DNA of 64,000 bases from Chthoniobacteraceae bacterium. GTDB taxonomy: Bacteria > Verrucomicrobiota > Verrucomicrobiia > Chthoniobacterales > Chthoniobacteraceae. The translations under genes and the position numbers were made by a program. Positions 54,182-63,314 of the stretch are shown piece by piece. Numbering within the stretch: the first letter of the stretch is position 1; each line of letters begins with the position of its first letter. The notes under the pieces are model-generated. The model was not told the DNA's origin. It saw only the letters and a program-made list of their open reading frames with translations, and searched no databases. The stretch lies in assembly GCA_028293625.1 (NCBI GenBank), contig JAQGOL010000024.1:248001-312000 (forward strand), in the 5' to 3' direction.

Positions 54182-54616
54182 GTGAAACCGCGTTTCAACT
54201 TCCAAACCTTTGCCCTCGTGCTGTGCATTCTTGCACTGTTCACGGCGCAGCTGTTTGGTATGCAGCGCGGGTATGTCTGCATGTGCGCGGGAAAAGCGGT
54301 GCTTACGCAGACAACGCATTGCCATGGCCCGCATGGATCACAGTGCCATGCCTCTAATTCAGCCGAATCCCATAGCGAAGAGGGCCAGGGAAGCAGGGAA
54401 GAGCATGCCTCGCTCAAAGGGGATCTGACCCTGCGATCCGTTGAAGTGGCTCCGCAGTTCGTGGCCGCCCCCTGCGTATTGGTAGGGAGCCTTCCATTGT
54501 TTGAGGTCCTGATTGCGCCGTCCCGGGCAGAGGTTCCGATGCGGGCTTTTTTACGCGATGAAGGTCCGCCGCCGTTTGGAGTCACGGTTGCTCGCACGAT
54601 CGTTTTTTTGATTTGA
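54182..54616 (+). CDS. Secreted Cys/His-rich small protein of the metal-efflux operon
   Basis: A 144-residue protein from a GTG, with a signal-anchor (FALVLCILALFTAQLFGM) and then a cluster of possible metal ligands: YVCMCAGKA, THCHGPHGSQCHA and a His/Glu stretch. The rest is unassigned. The Cys/His cluster and position just ahead of a CusCBA-type set suggest a periplasmic metal chaperone or sensor; this is inference. It is 100 bp from the outer-membrane factor gene. Confidence 0.65.
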   Translation: MKPRFNFQTFALVLCILALFTAQLFGMQRGYVCMCAGKAVLTQTTHCHGPHGSQCHASNSAESHSEEGQGSREEHASLKGDLTLRSVEVAPQFVAAPCVLVGSLPLFEVLIAPSRAEVPMRAFLRDEGPPPFGVTVARTIVFLI

Positions 54617-54714
54617 AGCCTGGGTGACGATGGCACTCGCCATTGTCATTGGCCGTTTCATGCCGGCGCATTTTCGCGCCTGCGTGCCTCTTCCCGCACC
54701 CAACCCATGCTTCC

Positions 54715-55935
54715 ATGTCTTTTCGCTTATTCCTTACTCTTATCTTTTGCACACGCGCGGCGTGGGCAGCTTCTCTGCCGCTTTCAATTGAAGGCGCCGC
54801 CGACTACGCTTTAAAACATAATCCCACGCTCGCCGCCGCCCGGTTTCGCATTGAAGAAGCTCGGGGCCGGCTTCAGCAAAGTGGACGGCTCAGCAATCCT
54901 GAGCTGGAGCTCGATTCCACCCGCAACCTGAGGAGCCGCGAGGGATCGATTGGTATCACGCTGATGCAACGCTTTCCGGTGACCGAGCGGCTCCGTTATG
55001 AAAAGGCGGTTTCCCGCGCGGAAGTCGCTGCTGCGGAAGCCGAGGTGCGCGACGTGGAACGGAAGCTTGCCGCCGAAGTGCGCGCTGCCGCCGTGAGGGT
55101 ACTCGCGATCGAGGCTCAGCGTGAATTGCGCTCAACGCAACTCGCCAATAGCCGTGAACTGGCCGGTTTTCTCGTAAAACGCGTGGAAGTTGGCGAGGCA
55201 TCCGTGGTCGACGCTTCGCAAGTAGAGCTTGAGACGCGGCAAATCGAGATTGAAAGCCTTCAACTTGCCGCGGAGCAGGTCGCACTGATCGGCTCATTGC
55301 GTCCACTGCTTGGTTTCTCCGGTGATGGCGGGATTAAGATCACCGGTGCGCTGCCCGGCACGGCGGCGCCTCCGGCTTTAAAGGGAATCGCAAATCGCCC
55401 CGACATCCAGGCCGCCGAGTATCGCGCTGAAGCAGCCGCCGCCGCTGTGCTTCAACAACGCTCCAACCGCTGGCAGGATATCGGCGTGGGCGCCTCGTAT
55501 TCTCTGGAGCGTTCCAAGGATGAGCCGGATCCCATTGAAACCGAGCAGATCGCCGGTTTGAAAATCAGCATTCCATTGCCTGTTTGGAACGATAACGCCG
55601 GGCGGATCCGTGAGGCGGAAGCAGCGGCGGCCCGTGCCGCCAAGGAAGCCGGGGCAACAAAGTTGACGGCCCGTTCGGAAGAGAACAGTGCGCGCTCCGA
55701 GATGGCTGCGCTGGCCAAGCTCATTGGTGAGCTCGATTCGGCGGTCCTTCCAAAAGCGGAGCAGATTGAAGAGCTGCTTCGCTCCAATTACGCGGCTGGC
55801 CTCACCCCGCTTCCCGAGGTGCTTCGCGCCCGCACCCGCCGTCTTGAGCTCCAACGCCTGCGTCTTGATGCGCTGCGTGATTACCAACTGGCGCGGATCC
55901 GCCAGAACGCTGCCGTCCTTAACTCCTCCAAATAA
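54715..55935 (+). CDS. TolC-family outer-membrane efflux protein (CusC/CzcC type)
   Basis: A 406-residue outer-membrane factor with a signal peptide (MSFRLFLTLIFCTRAAWA), two structural repeats of long Ala/Glu-rich helices, and the typical ALKHNPTLAAARFRIEEARG start and SIPLPVWNDNAGRI strand. It would form the exit duct of the RND pump. The ATG at 54715 is chosen for the signal peptide; the frame is open from 54643. Its stop TAA overlaps the next ATG by 1 nt. Confidence 0.9.
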   Translation: MSFRLFLTLIFCTRAAWAASLPLSIEGAADYALKHNPTLAAARFRIEEARGRLQQSGRLSNPELELDSTRNLRSREGSIGITLMQRFPVTERLRYEKAVSRAEVAAAEAEVRDVERKLAAEVRAAAVRVLAIEAQRELRSTQLANSRELAGFLVKRVEVGEASVVDASQVELETRQIEIESLQLAAEQVALIGSLRPLLGFSGDGGIKITGALPGTAAPPALKGIANRPDIQAAEYRAEAAAAAVLQQRSNRWQDIGVGASYSLERSKDEPDPIETEQIAGLKISIPLPVWNDNAGRIREAEAAAARAAKEAGATKLTARSEENSARSEMAALAKLIGELDSAVLPKAEQIEELLRSNYAAGLTPLPEVLRARTRRLELQRLRLDALRDYQLARIRQNAAVLNSSK

Positions 55936-57077
55936 TGAGACGCATCTTTTTGATTCTGATAGCCATGGCGAATCTTGGCATTGCCGCGGAGAAAACCGGG
56001 AACAGCCGCGCGACAAATACCGTCGTTTTGAATGAAGCCGGGGCGAAAAATCTTCGCATCGAGAGTGTGGAAGTGGAAGAGGCAGACTTTGAGGAGATCA
56101 TCTTCTCGCTGGGACGCATCGAGCCGATTCCAGGCAAAGTGGTGGCGGTGAGCAGCCGCATTTCGGGGCGGGTAATCGAATTAAAAGCCACGGCCGGCGA
56201 TCAGGTCACGGCTGGTCAGGAAGTGGCGCGGCTGGAAAGCCGGCAGCCGGGCGATCCGCCGCCGACCATTACGTTCAAGGCGCCCATTGCGGGCCTGGTG
56301 ACAAAGGTGAACGCGCATCTTGGCGATCCGCTTGAGCCGGACAAGGCGTTGATGGAAATTACGGATTTGAGCGAGGTTTATGCGGTGGCTCGTGTCCCTG
56401 AGCATCAGGCGGGCGGAATGAAACCGGGGATCCTCGCGCATATCAAAGTCGCGGCATTGCCGAATGAAAACTTCGACGGCGAGCTGTTGCGATTTGGCAC
56501 TTCCGCGGACAAACAGAGCGGGACCATTGACGCGATTTTCCGGCTGCCCAACCGGGACGGCCTGTTGCGAACCGGCATGCGCGCGGAATTTTCCATCGTC
56601 CTGAACAAGCGGGATGGCGTGATGAGTGTGCCTCGCAGCGCATTGCAAGGCGAGCCGTCGAACCGCTTTGTTTATGTCGAGGATTTTGAGCTGAAATACG
56701 CGTTTGTAAAAACGCAGGTCGAGGTCGGGCAGATGAATCATCGTTCCGTGGAAATCACGAACGGCCTTTTTCCCGGAGACAAGGTGGTGACGCGAGGCGC
56801 TTATTCGCTCGCCTTCGCGGGCGGCGGCAGCGTCTCGCTCAAGGCGGCACTTGATGCGGCGCATGGGCATGAACACGCCGCTGACGGGTCCGAATTAAAA
56901 CCGGGCAGCAGCGTGAAAAAGACCGCGCCCGGTGAAGACGCGCATGAGGAAGGCCATCATGAAAGTCCGTTTTGGAAGATGGTGAGCGGAGCGCTTTTTA
57001 TCATGCTGATTTTTTCGGTGCTGATAAAGCGGCGCGCCTCGGCCGCAGTGCGTGGCCGAAGTGAGGAGGCGCTGTAA
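55935..57077 (+). CDS. RND efflux membrane-fusion protein (CusB/CzcB type)
   Basis: A 380-residue periplasmic adaptor: signal peptide, barrel-sandwich (VSSRISGRVIELKATAGDQV, FKAPIAGLVTKVNAHLGD), beta-barrel (FDGELLRFGTSADKQSGTI) and membrane-proximal domain. The C-terminus is unusual: two His-rich patches (HGHEHA, EDAHEEGHHES) and then a membrane helix (GALFIMLIFSVLI) with a basic end. The His patches may bind the transported metal. It overlaps genes on both sides by 1 nt. Confidence 0.92.
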   Translation: MRRIFLILIAMANLGIAAEKTGNSRATNTVVLNEAGAKNLRIESVEVEEADFEEIIFSLGRIEPIPGKVVAVSSRISGRVIELKATAGDQVTAGQEVARLESRQPGDPPPTITFKAPIAGLVTKVNAHLGDPLEPDKALMEITDLSEVYAVARVPEHQAGGMKPGILAHIKVAALPNENFDGELLRFGTSADKQSGTIDAIFRLPNRDGLLRTGMRAEFSIVLNKRDGVMSVPRSALQGEPSNRFVYVEDFELKYAFVKTQVEVGQMNHRSVEITNGLFPGDKVVTRGAYSLAFAGGGSVSLKAALDAAHGHEHAADGSELKPGSSVKKTAPGEDAHEEGHHESPFWKMVSGALFIMLIFSVLIKRRASAAVRGRSEEAL

Positions 57078-60000
57078 TGCTCAATAAGATGATTCATTGG
57101 TCGCTCGCAAACCGGGCGATCATCATCGGCATCTCGCTGATCCTGATGATGACAGGATTAAAAACCGCGACAGGATTGCCGGTGGAGGTGTTGCCCGATC
57201 TGACCAAGCCAACCGTTATTATCCTGACTGAAGCGCCGGGCCTTGCCCCGGAGGAAGTCGAGTCGCGGGTAACGCAGCCAATTGAAAGCGCGCTTATGGG
57301 CGTGGCCGGGCTGACGCGATTGCGCTCGAACTCCGATGTGGCGCTCTCGCTCGTGTATGCGGAGTTCGGTTGGGGCACCGACATTTACAAGGCGCGCATG
57401 CTGGTGCAGGAGCGCTTGCAGGGAGTGCGCGAACAACTCCCGGAAGGCGTGCAGCCGTTCATGACACCGGTGGCGTCGCTGATGGGCGAGATCCTCTTGG
57501 TTGGCGTGCGCTCGACCTCCAAGGAAGGCGAGCCCGGTTACCTCAACCCACGCGATGTGCGCTCCCTGGCGGACTGGACCATCAAGCGCCGTTTGCAGAG
57601 CGTTTCCGGCATTGCCGAAATCCTGAACATGGGCGGCGGCGTAAAGCAGATTGAGATTCAGCCCGATCCGTTCCGCATGCAGGCGAACGAGGTTGGGTTT
57701 GAGGATCTGGAAAAGGCCGCGCGGGGAGCCGCGAACACAACCACCGGCGGATTCATCAATACCGGTCCGACGGAAATCATGGTGCGCAATCTGGCGATGA
57801 CCACCCAGCTGGCCGATATCGCGAGCACGGTGATTAAAAACGTCAATGATCGGCCGATTCGCATTTCCGACGTGGCAGCTGTCGTATGGGGAGTCGAGCC
57901 GATGCGGGGCGACGCCACGGTAAGCCAGAATCCGGAAACGGTGCCGACTTATGGGGTCATCATGTCGATCACCAAGGCGCCCGGTTTTGACACGCGCGCA
58001 CTGACCGGGCAGATCAACGCGGCGCTTGAGGATCTGAAAGCGGCGTTTCCAAAAGGGGTCGAGACGACGCTGCTTTTTCAGCAGAAAGACTTCATCGACC
58101 ACGCCATCGGCAACCTGCAGGAGGCGATCCGGGACGGCGCCATCATGGTGACCATTGTCATTTTTCTGTTCCTGCTCAATTTCCGCACGACGTTCATTAC
58201 ACTGATGGCGATGCCGCTTTCTTTTGGCATCACGATGCTGGCCTTTCGGTGGTTCGATATTTCAGTCAACTCGATGACGCTCGGCGGCCTGGCCGTCGCG
58301 ATCGGCATGGTCGTTGATGATGCGATTGTCGATGTGGAGAATGTCTTCAGACGCTTGCGGGAAAACGCGTCGCTGCCACACCCGCGCCCGAGGCTTCACG
58401 TCATCGCGCAAGCCTCCGGGGAAGTGCGTAACTCGATCCTTTACGCGACCATCCTGATCATCCTCGTCTTCCTGCCGCTGCTCGGTTTGAGCGGGGTGGA
58501 AGGCAAACTTTTCGCACCGATCGCCATCGCCACGATCATTTCGATGGTGGCGTCGTTCATTGTTTCGCTGACCGCAATCCCGGTGCTTTGCTCCTTTCTT
58601 CTGAATCCCAAAGAAGGCGCCGAACATCACGACGGACGCCTCGTGCGCGGGATGAAATGGCTGCTCGAAAATACGCTGCTCCGCTTTGGCCTCGGTCAGC
58701 CACTGCTTATGCTTGCGCTCGTGGCATTGATTGTTGCCGGCGCCTTTTCGCTTTACCCAAAAATGAGCAAGGATTTCCTGCCCGCCTTCAAGGAAGAGAC
58801 CGCGCTGATTGCCGCGACAGCCGCGCCCGGGACCTCGCTGGAGGAAATGAACAAGATTTCCGACGTGCTCGAGCAGCAGATCCTCGCCGTGCCGGAAGTT
58901 CGCAAAGTAGGCCGCCGACTTGGCCGCGCGGAACGCGGCGATCATGTGGTGCCGGTTTCCACCGTGGAGTTCGATGTCGATTTCCGCGAATCAAAGGGCC
59001 GCCATAGCGCCAAGGAACGAAGCCGCAAGGCGATTATCGACGATCTCAATCAGCGTCTTCGTTCCGTGCCCGGTGTCTTCGCCGTGGTCGGCGGTCCGCT
59101 GGCGGACCGGATCGGCCATATGCTTTCGGGAGTCTCGGCGCCTGTGGCGATCAAGATCTTCGGGCCGGACCTCGACAAGCTACGCCAGCTTGGCATTGAG
59201 GTGCAGGCGATCGCGAAAACCATTCCCGGTTTTGAAGATGCGAAGCTTGATCAGCAATCGAGCATTCCGCAGCTGCGCATTGAGGCGGATCGGGATCGCG
59301 CCGCGGCATACGGGATTGCGCCCGGTCATCTGAATGAGCAGCTCTCCGAGCTGATTGGTGGCAAGGAAGTGGCGGAATTGCGCGAAGGGCAGCGGGCGGT
59401 GAACCTTGTGATGCGTCTTCCCATTGAATGGCGCGATTCTCCGGAAAAGATCGAGCAGCTTCCCATCGAGACGATGTCCGGCCAGCACATTCCGCTCTCC
59501 CTGGTGGCCGATGTGCGCGAGGCAAAAGGGCCAAATGTCATTTTCAGGGAAGACAGCCAGCGGCGTTTTACCATCGCGATCAAACCGAGCGGACGCGATG
59601 CAGGCGTCCTGGTCCAAAAACTGCAACAAGCGGTCTCCGAGAAAGTCAAACTGCCCGAAAGTTACTTCATCAAATATGAGGGGGAATTCCAGGCGCAAAA
59701 GGACGCGACGCAACGCATCCTGATCTTTTCCTCGCTGATCCTGGTGGTCATTGGTTTTCTGCTTTACGGTTATTTCAGGACGCCGTTCTTCGCCCTCCAG
59801 GTCCTCTGCGACATTCCGCTGGCGCTGGTCGGCGGTCTTGTTTTGACCTACCTGAAGCTCGGCAACATCAGTATCGCCACACTTGTTGGGTTCATTGCCG
59901 TGGCCGGCGTGGCTGCTCGCAACTCGATTATGCTTCTCAGCCATTACCTGCATTTGATGGCGGTCGAGGGTGAAAGCTTTACCAGGGAGATGGTGGTTCG

Positions 60001-60247
60001 CGGCACCAAGGAGCGGCTCGTGCCTGTTCTGATGACTGCGCTTGCCGCCGGTATTGGCCTTATTCCGCTGGTGCTTGCCGCGGATCAGCCGGGGAAGGAA
60101 ATCCTTCACCCGGTTGCGGTTGTCATTGTAGGCGGCCTTATCACCAGCACGTTGCTTGGCCTCGGGGTGACTCCCACTGTCTTCTACACGTTTGGCCGCA
60201 AGGCGGCGCAAAAATCGGTGGAAAACGAAGCTGCTGCCGCCCACTGA
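57077..60247 (+). CDS. RND heavy-metal efflux pump (CusA/CzcA type)
   Basis: A 1,056-residue inner-membrane RND transporter of the HME family with twelve helices and two large periplasmic loops. It begins NKMIHWSLANRAIIIGI and has the helix-4 proton-relay region AIGMVVDDAIVDVENVFRRL. The double Asp differs from CusA (Cu/Ag) and CzcA (Zn/Co/Cd) signatures I recall, so the metal cannot be assigned. It forms the pump with the preceding two genes. Confidence 0.95.
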   Translation: MLNKMIHWSLANRAIIIGISLILMMTGLKTATGLPVEVLPDLTKPTVIILTEAPGLAPEEVESRVTQPIESALMGVAGLTRLRSNSDVALSLVYAEFGWGTDIYKARMLVQERLQGVREQLPEGVQPFMTPVASLMGEILLVGVRSTSKEGEPGYLNPRDVRSLADWTIKRRLQSVSGIAEILNMGGGVKQIEIQPDPFRMQANEVGFEDLEKAARGAANTTTGGFINTGPTEIMVRNLAMTTQLADIASTVIKNVNDRPIRISDVAAVVWGVEPMRGDATVSQNPETVPTYGVIMSITKAPGFDTRALTGQINAALEDLKAAFPKGVETTLLFQQKDFIDHAIGNLQEAIRDGAIMVTIVIFLFLLNFRTTFITLMAMPLSFGITMLAFRWFDISVNSMTLGGLAVAIGMVVDDAIVDVENVFRRLRENASLPHPRPRLHVIAQASGEVRNSILYATILIILVFLPLLGLSGVEGKLFAPIAIATIISMVASFIVSLTAIPVLCSFLLNPKEGAEHHDGRLVRGMKWLLENTLLRFGLGQPLLMLALVALIVAGAFSLYPKMSKDFLPAFKEETALIAATAAPGTSLEEMNKISDVLEQQILAVPEVRKVGRRLGRAERGDHVVPVSTVEFDVDFRESKGRHSAKERSRKAIIDDLNQRLRSVPGVFAVVGGPLADRIGHMLSGVSAPVAIKIFGPDLDKLRQLGIEVQAIAKTIPGFEDAKLDQQSSIPQLRIEADRDRAAAYGIAPGHLNEQLSELIGGKEVAELREGQRAVNLVMRLPIEWRDSPEKIEQLPIETMSGQHIPLSLVADVREAKGPNVIFREDSQRRFTIAIKPSGRDAGVLVQKLQQAVSEKVKLPESYFIKYEGEFQAQKDATQRILIFSSLILVVIGFLLYGYFRTPFFALQVLCDIPLALVGGLVLTYLKLGNISIATLVGFIAVAGVAARNSIMLLSHYLHLMAVEGESFTREMVVRGTKERLVPVLMTALAAGIGLIPLVLAADQPGKEILHPVAVVIVGGLITSTLLGLGVTPTVFYTFGRKAAQKSVENEAAAAH

Positions 60248-60319
60248 ACCTTTTTTGCCGCGTGGTGCCGTTTGGACGCCGCGCCGGTTTCTTCATCCAA
60301 ACCCCAAAAAACAAACCAA

Positions 60320-60784
60320 ATGAAATCGCTCATATTCAATCTAGTCACCGCCCTGGCGTTCGCTCTCCCGGGTTTTGCCGCCGACAAACACGAAGCCAAG
60401 GCGGGTCCCAATGGCGGTCGTGTGATCAGCGCCGTGGAACCGCATCTGGAGTTCTTTGTCACCAAGGAGCGCAAAGTGGAGATCACGGCGTTGGATGAAG
60501 CGCTGAAGCCGGCTAAATTCACCGGCCAGGTGATCGCCGTTACCGCGGGCGAGCGGAGCAAACCGACAAAGCTCGAGTTCAAGGAGGAAGGCGGCAAGCT
60601 GGTCTCCAGCAATACACTTCCCGAAGGAAACGACTATCCGGTTTCTGTGAGCATCAAGCCCGCTGCAAGCGGCAAGGCGGTGTATGAGAAGTTCAATCTG
60701 AACCTGGAAAAGTGCCCGACCTGTAAGTTCCAGGAATACGCGTGCATCTGCGAACACGCGAAAGAGGACGACAAGAAAAAGTAA
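60320..60784 (+). CDS. Secreted small protein with C-terminal Cys cluster
   Basis: A 154-residue protein with a signal peptide (MKSLIFNLVTALAFALPGFAA). The mature part starts with a His/Lys segment and GPNGGRVISAVEPHLEFFV, as in small proteins beside CzcCBA pumps. It ends with a Cys cluster, KCPTCKFQEYACICEH, then acidic/basic residues. It is probably a periplasmic metal-binding accessory. The ATG at 60320 is chosen for the signal peptide. Confidence 0.75.
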   Translation: MKSLIFNLVTALAFALPGFAADKHEAKAGPNGGRVISAVEPHLEFFVTKERKVEITALDEALKPAKFTGQVIAVTAGERSKPTKLEFKEEGGKLVSSNTLPEGNDYPVSVSIKPAASGKAVYEKFNLNLEKCPTCKFQEYACICEHAKEDDKKK

Positions 60785-60799
60785 GTCAGACTCCGTGAG

Positions 60800-60840
60800 C
60801 GGGGAGCAGCTTTTTAAACTGCTCCCCGGCCTCGCGGGAT
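60800..60840 (+). terminator. Hairpin between pump operon and P-type ATPase
   Basis: A 10-bp perfect stem (60800-60809 with 60819-60828) with a 9-nt loop lies 16 bp after the stop. The T-rich stretch ATTTTGTTT comes only 11 nt later, so termination may be partial. Confidence 0.5.
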
Positions 60841-60915
60841 TTTGTTTCGCCTTCCATCCGCTCTGTTGGAGAAGTCGACGGCTCTCACCTCACGCAATCC
60901 CATTCTGTTGAATTT

Positions 60916-63141
60916 ATGATTACCGGCCACACCGACAAGCACGAGGAGAGTTGTTGCGCCCACGATCACTCCGTCGAGGCGCCAAAGAAAATCGCCCTTA
61001 ATCCCGAGGCGGAAGGGACGTTTGAAACAACGCTGCGCATCGCCGGCATGGACTGCGCGGATGAAGTCGAAGCCCTTGAGCAGGTATTCCGGCCATTGAA
61101 GGGCGTGCGCGAAGTGCGCGTCAACCTGATGGGCGGCAAAGTGACCCTCGTTCACGATCAGAGCGTGACGCCGGATCAACTCATCGGCGCGGTCGCCACG
61201 ACCGGCATGAAAGCCGCCCGCGACGGCGCCGACACCCACCCGGATTTGGAAGGCGCGAAGCGGATGCGGCAATTTTCCGTTGGGATTTCCGGCGTGTTAA
61301 CAGGCCTCGGTTTGCTCGCGCAATGGTTTAAGATTTTGCCATTGGGCGCGGATATCGCGTTTGCCGGCGCGATAATTGCCGGCGGCTGGTTTGTGGTGCC
61401 GAAGGCATGGCGCGCATTGCGGCGTTTCGCCCTCGATATGAATGTGCTCATGACGATTGCCGTCGTAGGCGCGCTTGCAATTCACCAATGGTCGGAAGGG
61501 GCGGCGGTTACCTTTCTTTTCGCCCTCTCGGAATTGCTTGAGGCCTTCAGCCTTGCGCGGGCGCGGAAGTCGCTTCAATCGCTCATGCAGCTTACGCCTG
61601 AAACGGCGCTGCTTAAAACAGGCTCGGACTTCCAGGAAGTGCCTGTTGAGCAAGTGGCCATCGGCGGGATCATTGCCGTAAAATCCGGATCGCGTATTCC
61701 GCTCGATGGCGTGGTGACATCCGGGGAGTCGTCGGTCAATCAAGCCCCGATCACCGGCGAATCGATGCCCGTGGAGAAAAAACCGGGGGACGCGGTATTT
61801 GCGGGAACAATCAACGGCGAAGGTTCGCTTGAAATTCGCACTACCAAAGGGCACGCCGACACGACGATCGCAAAGATCATCCATCTCGTCGAGGAGGCGC
61901 AGTCACAAAAGGCGCCCTCGCAGCGTTTTGTGGACAGCTTTGCCCGATACTATACGCCGTCTGTCATGGTGGCCGCGTTGCTTGTGATGCTCGCGCCGCC
62001 GCTGCTTTTTGGCGGCGATTGGCTTGCCTGGTTCTATCGAGGCCTCGTTCTCCTGGTGATTGCCTGCCCGTGCGCGTTGGTCATCTCCACACCGGTCTCC
62101 GTCGTTTCCGGGCTGACCGCAATGGCGCGGCGCGGCGTGCTCATCAAAGGGGGCGCGGTGCTGGAAGCGGTGGGCAAACTGCGGGCGCTGGCGGTGGATA
62201 AAACCGGGACGATTACCGAAGGCAAACCACGCGTCACAAAAGTCATTGCGCTGAATTCCAAAACCGAGGCCGAGATTCTGCGCATCGCCGCCGCGATCGA
62301 CACCCATTCGGAGCACCCGCTCGCCAGGGCGGTCGTCGCGTATGCCAACGAGAAAAAGGTGGAGTTTCCGCGCGGCGAAAATTACGTGGCAAAAAGCGGC
62401 CGCGGCGCTGAAGCGATGATTGACGGGCACGCTTATTTTGTCGGCAACCACCGGTCTACGCATGAGCTGGCAGTCTGCTCGCCGGAAATCGAGCGGCAGC
62501 TCGCGGAGCTCGAAACAGAAGCGCAATCGGTCGTGATCGTCGGTCATAAGCCTCATGCGGACTGCAAAGGCGAAGTGCTTGGTATCCTGGCCGTGGGCGA
62601 TGCGATCCGTGAAAATGCAGCCCAGGCCATTGCTTTGCTGCACCGTGCCGGTATTCAGAAAATCGTCATGCTCAGCGGCGATAATCAGCGCACCGCAAGT
62701 GCCATCGCAAAAAAAGCGGGCATTGATGAAGCACACGGCGACCTGCTTCCGGATCAGAAAATTGAATGGGTCAGAACGATGCTTGGCGAGTTTCGCCACG
62801 TCGGGATGATCGGTGACGGCGTGAACGATGCGCCCGCGATGGCTGTCGCCACGGTTGGAATCGCGATGGGCGGCGCCGGCACGGATACAGCGATTGAAAC
62901 CGCCGACCTGGCGCTGATGCAGGATGATCTGAGCAAAGTAGCCGAAGCCATTCAGCTTGGCCGCCGCACCGTGGGAATCATCAAGTTTAATATCGGTTTT
63001 GCGCTTGCCCTCAAAGCCCTCTTTCTTCTCCTCGCGTTAGCCGGACACGCGAGCCTTTGGATGGCGATCGCGGCCGACACCGGAGCGACATTGCTTGTCA
63101 TCGCCAACGCGCTTCGACTGCTTGGAACCCGTCGTGCTTGA
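60916..63141 (+). CDS. Heavy-metal P1B-type ATPase (ZntA/CadA type)
   Basis: A 741-residue metal-exporting ATPase. The N-terminus has a His/Cys patch (HEESCCAHDH) and an HMA domain whose site reads GMDCADE, with a single Cys. Then come the actuator loop TGESMPVEK, the metal-transport motif ACPCALVIST near residue 383, the phosphorylated Asp in DKTGTITEGK near 428, HSEHPLARA and the hinge MIGDGVNDAPA. CPC with DCADE fits Zn/Cd/Pb rather than Cu exporters. It would feed metal to the periplasm for the RND pump. Confidence 0.94.
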   Translation: MITGHTDKHEESCCAHDHSVEAPKKIALNPEAEGTFETTLRIAGMDCADEVEALEQVFRPLKGVREVRVNLMGGKVTLVHDQSVTPDQLIGAVATTGMKAARDGADTHPDLEGAKRMRQFSVGISGVLTGLGLLAQWFKILPLGADIAFAGAIIAGGWFVVPKAWRALRRFALDMNVLMTIAVVGALAIHQWSEGAAVTFLFALSELLEAFSLARARKSLQSLMQLTPETALLKTGSDFQEVPVEQVAIGGIIAVKSGSRIPLDGVVTSGESSVNQAPITGESMPVEKKPGDAVFAGTINGEGSLEIRTTKGHADTTIAKIIHLVEEAQSQKAPSQRFVDSFARYYTPSVMVAALLVMLAPPLLFGGDWLAWFYRGLVLLVIACPCALVISTPVSVVSGLTAMARRGVLIKGGAVLEAVGKLRALAVDKTGTITEGKPRVTKVIALNSKTEAEILRIAAAIDTHSEHPLARAVVAYANEKKVEFPRGENYVAKSGRGAEAMIDGHAYFVGNHRSTHELAVCSPEIERQLAELETEAQSVVIVGHKPHADCKGEVLGILAVGDAIRENAAQAIALLHRAGIQKIVMLSGDNQRTASAIAKKAGIDEAHGDLLPDQKIEWVRTMLGEFRHVGMIGDGVNDAPAMAVATVGIAMGGAGTDTAIETADLALMQDDLSKVAEAIQLGRRTVGIIKFNIGFALALKALFLLLALAGHASLWMAIAADTGATLLVIANALRLLGTRRA

Positions 63142-63172
63142 TGTCTTTTCGCCGGCTGATTGCTCGCTTTTC

Positions 63173-63222
63173 TTCACACCGCTTTGCCAAACGAACTTTT
63201 GGCAAAGAGGGTGAACCGTTTT
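63173..63222 (+). terminator. Terminator after the P-type ATPase
   Basis: CTTTGCCAAA (63182-63191) and TTTGGCAAAG (63198-63207) form a perfect 10-bp stem, extended by TTCAC-CC/GGGTGAA outward. A short T run (63219-63222) follows. It separates the ATPase from the MoxR gene. Confidence 0.65.
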
Positions 63223-63314
63223 AGCAGAGTGCTCAGTAAGGGTGCGCCCTGATAACATCACCATTGGCGTCTTTGCCGAAGTTCGATACGGTCCGCGGGC
63301 TAGGAGTTTTTCAA

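Noticed and set aside
59180-60244. 354-codon minus-strand open frame
   Set aside because: Antisense to the RND pump gene.
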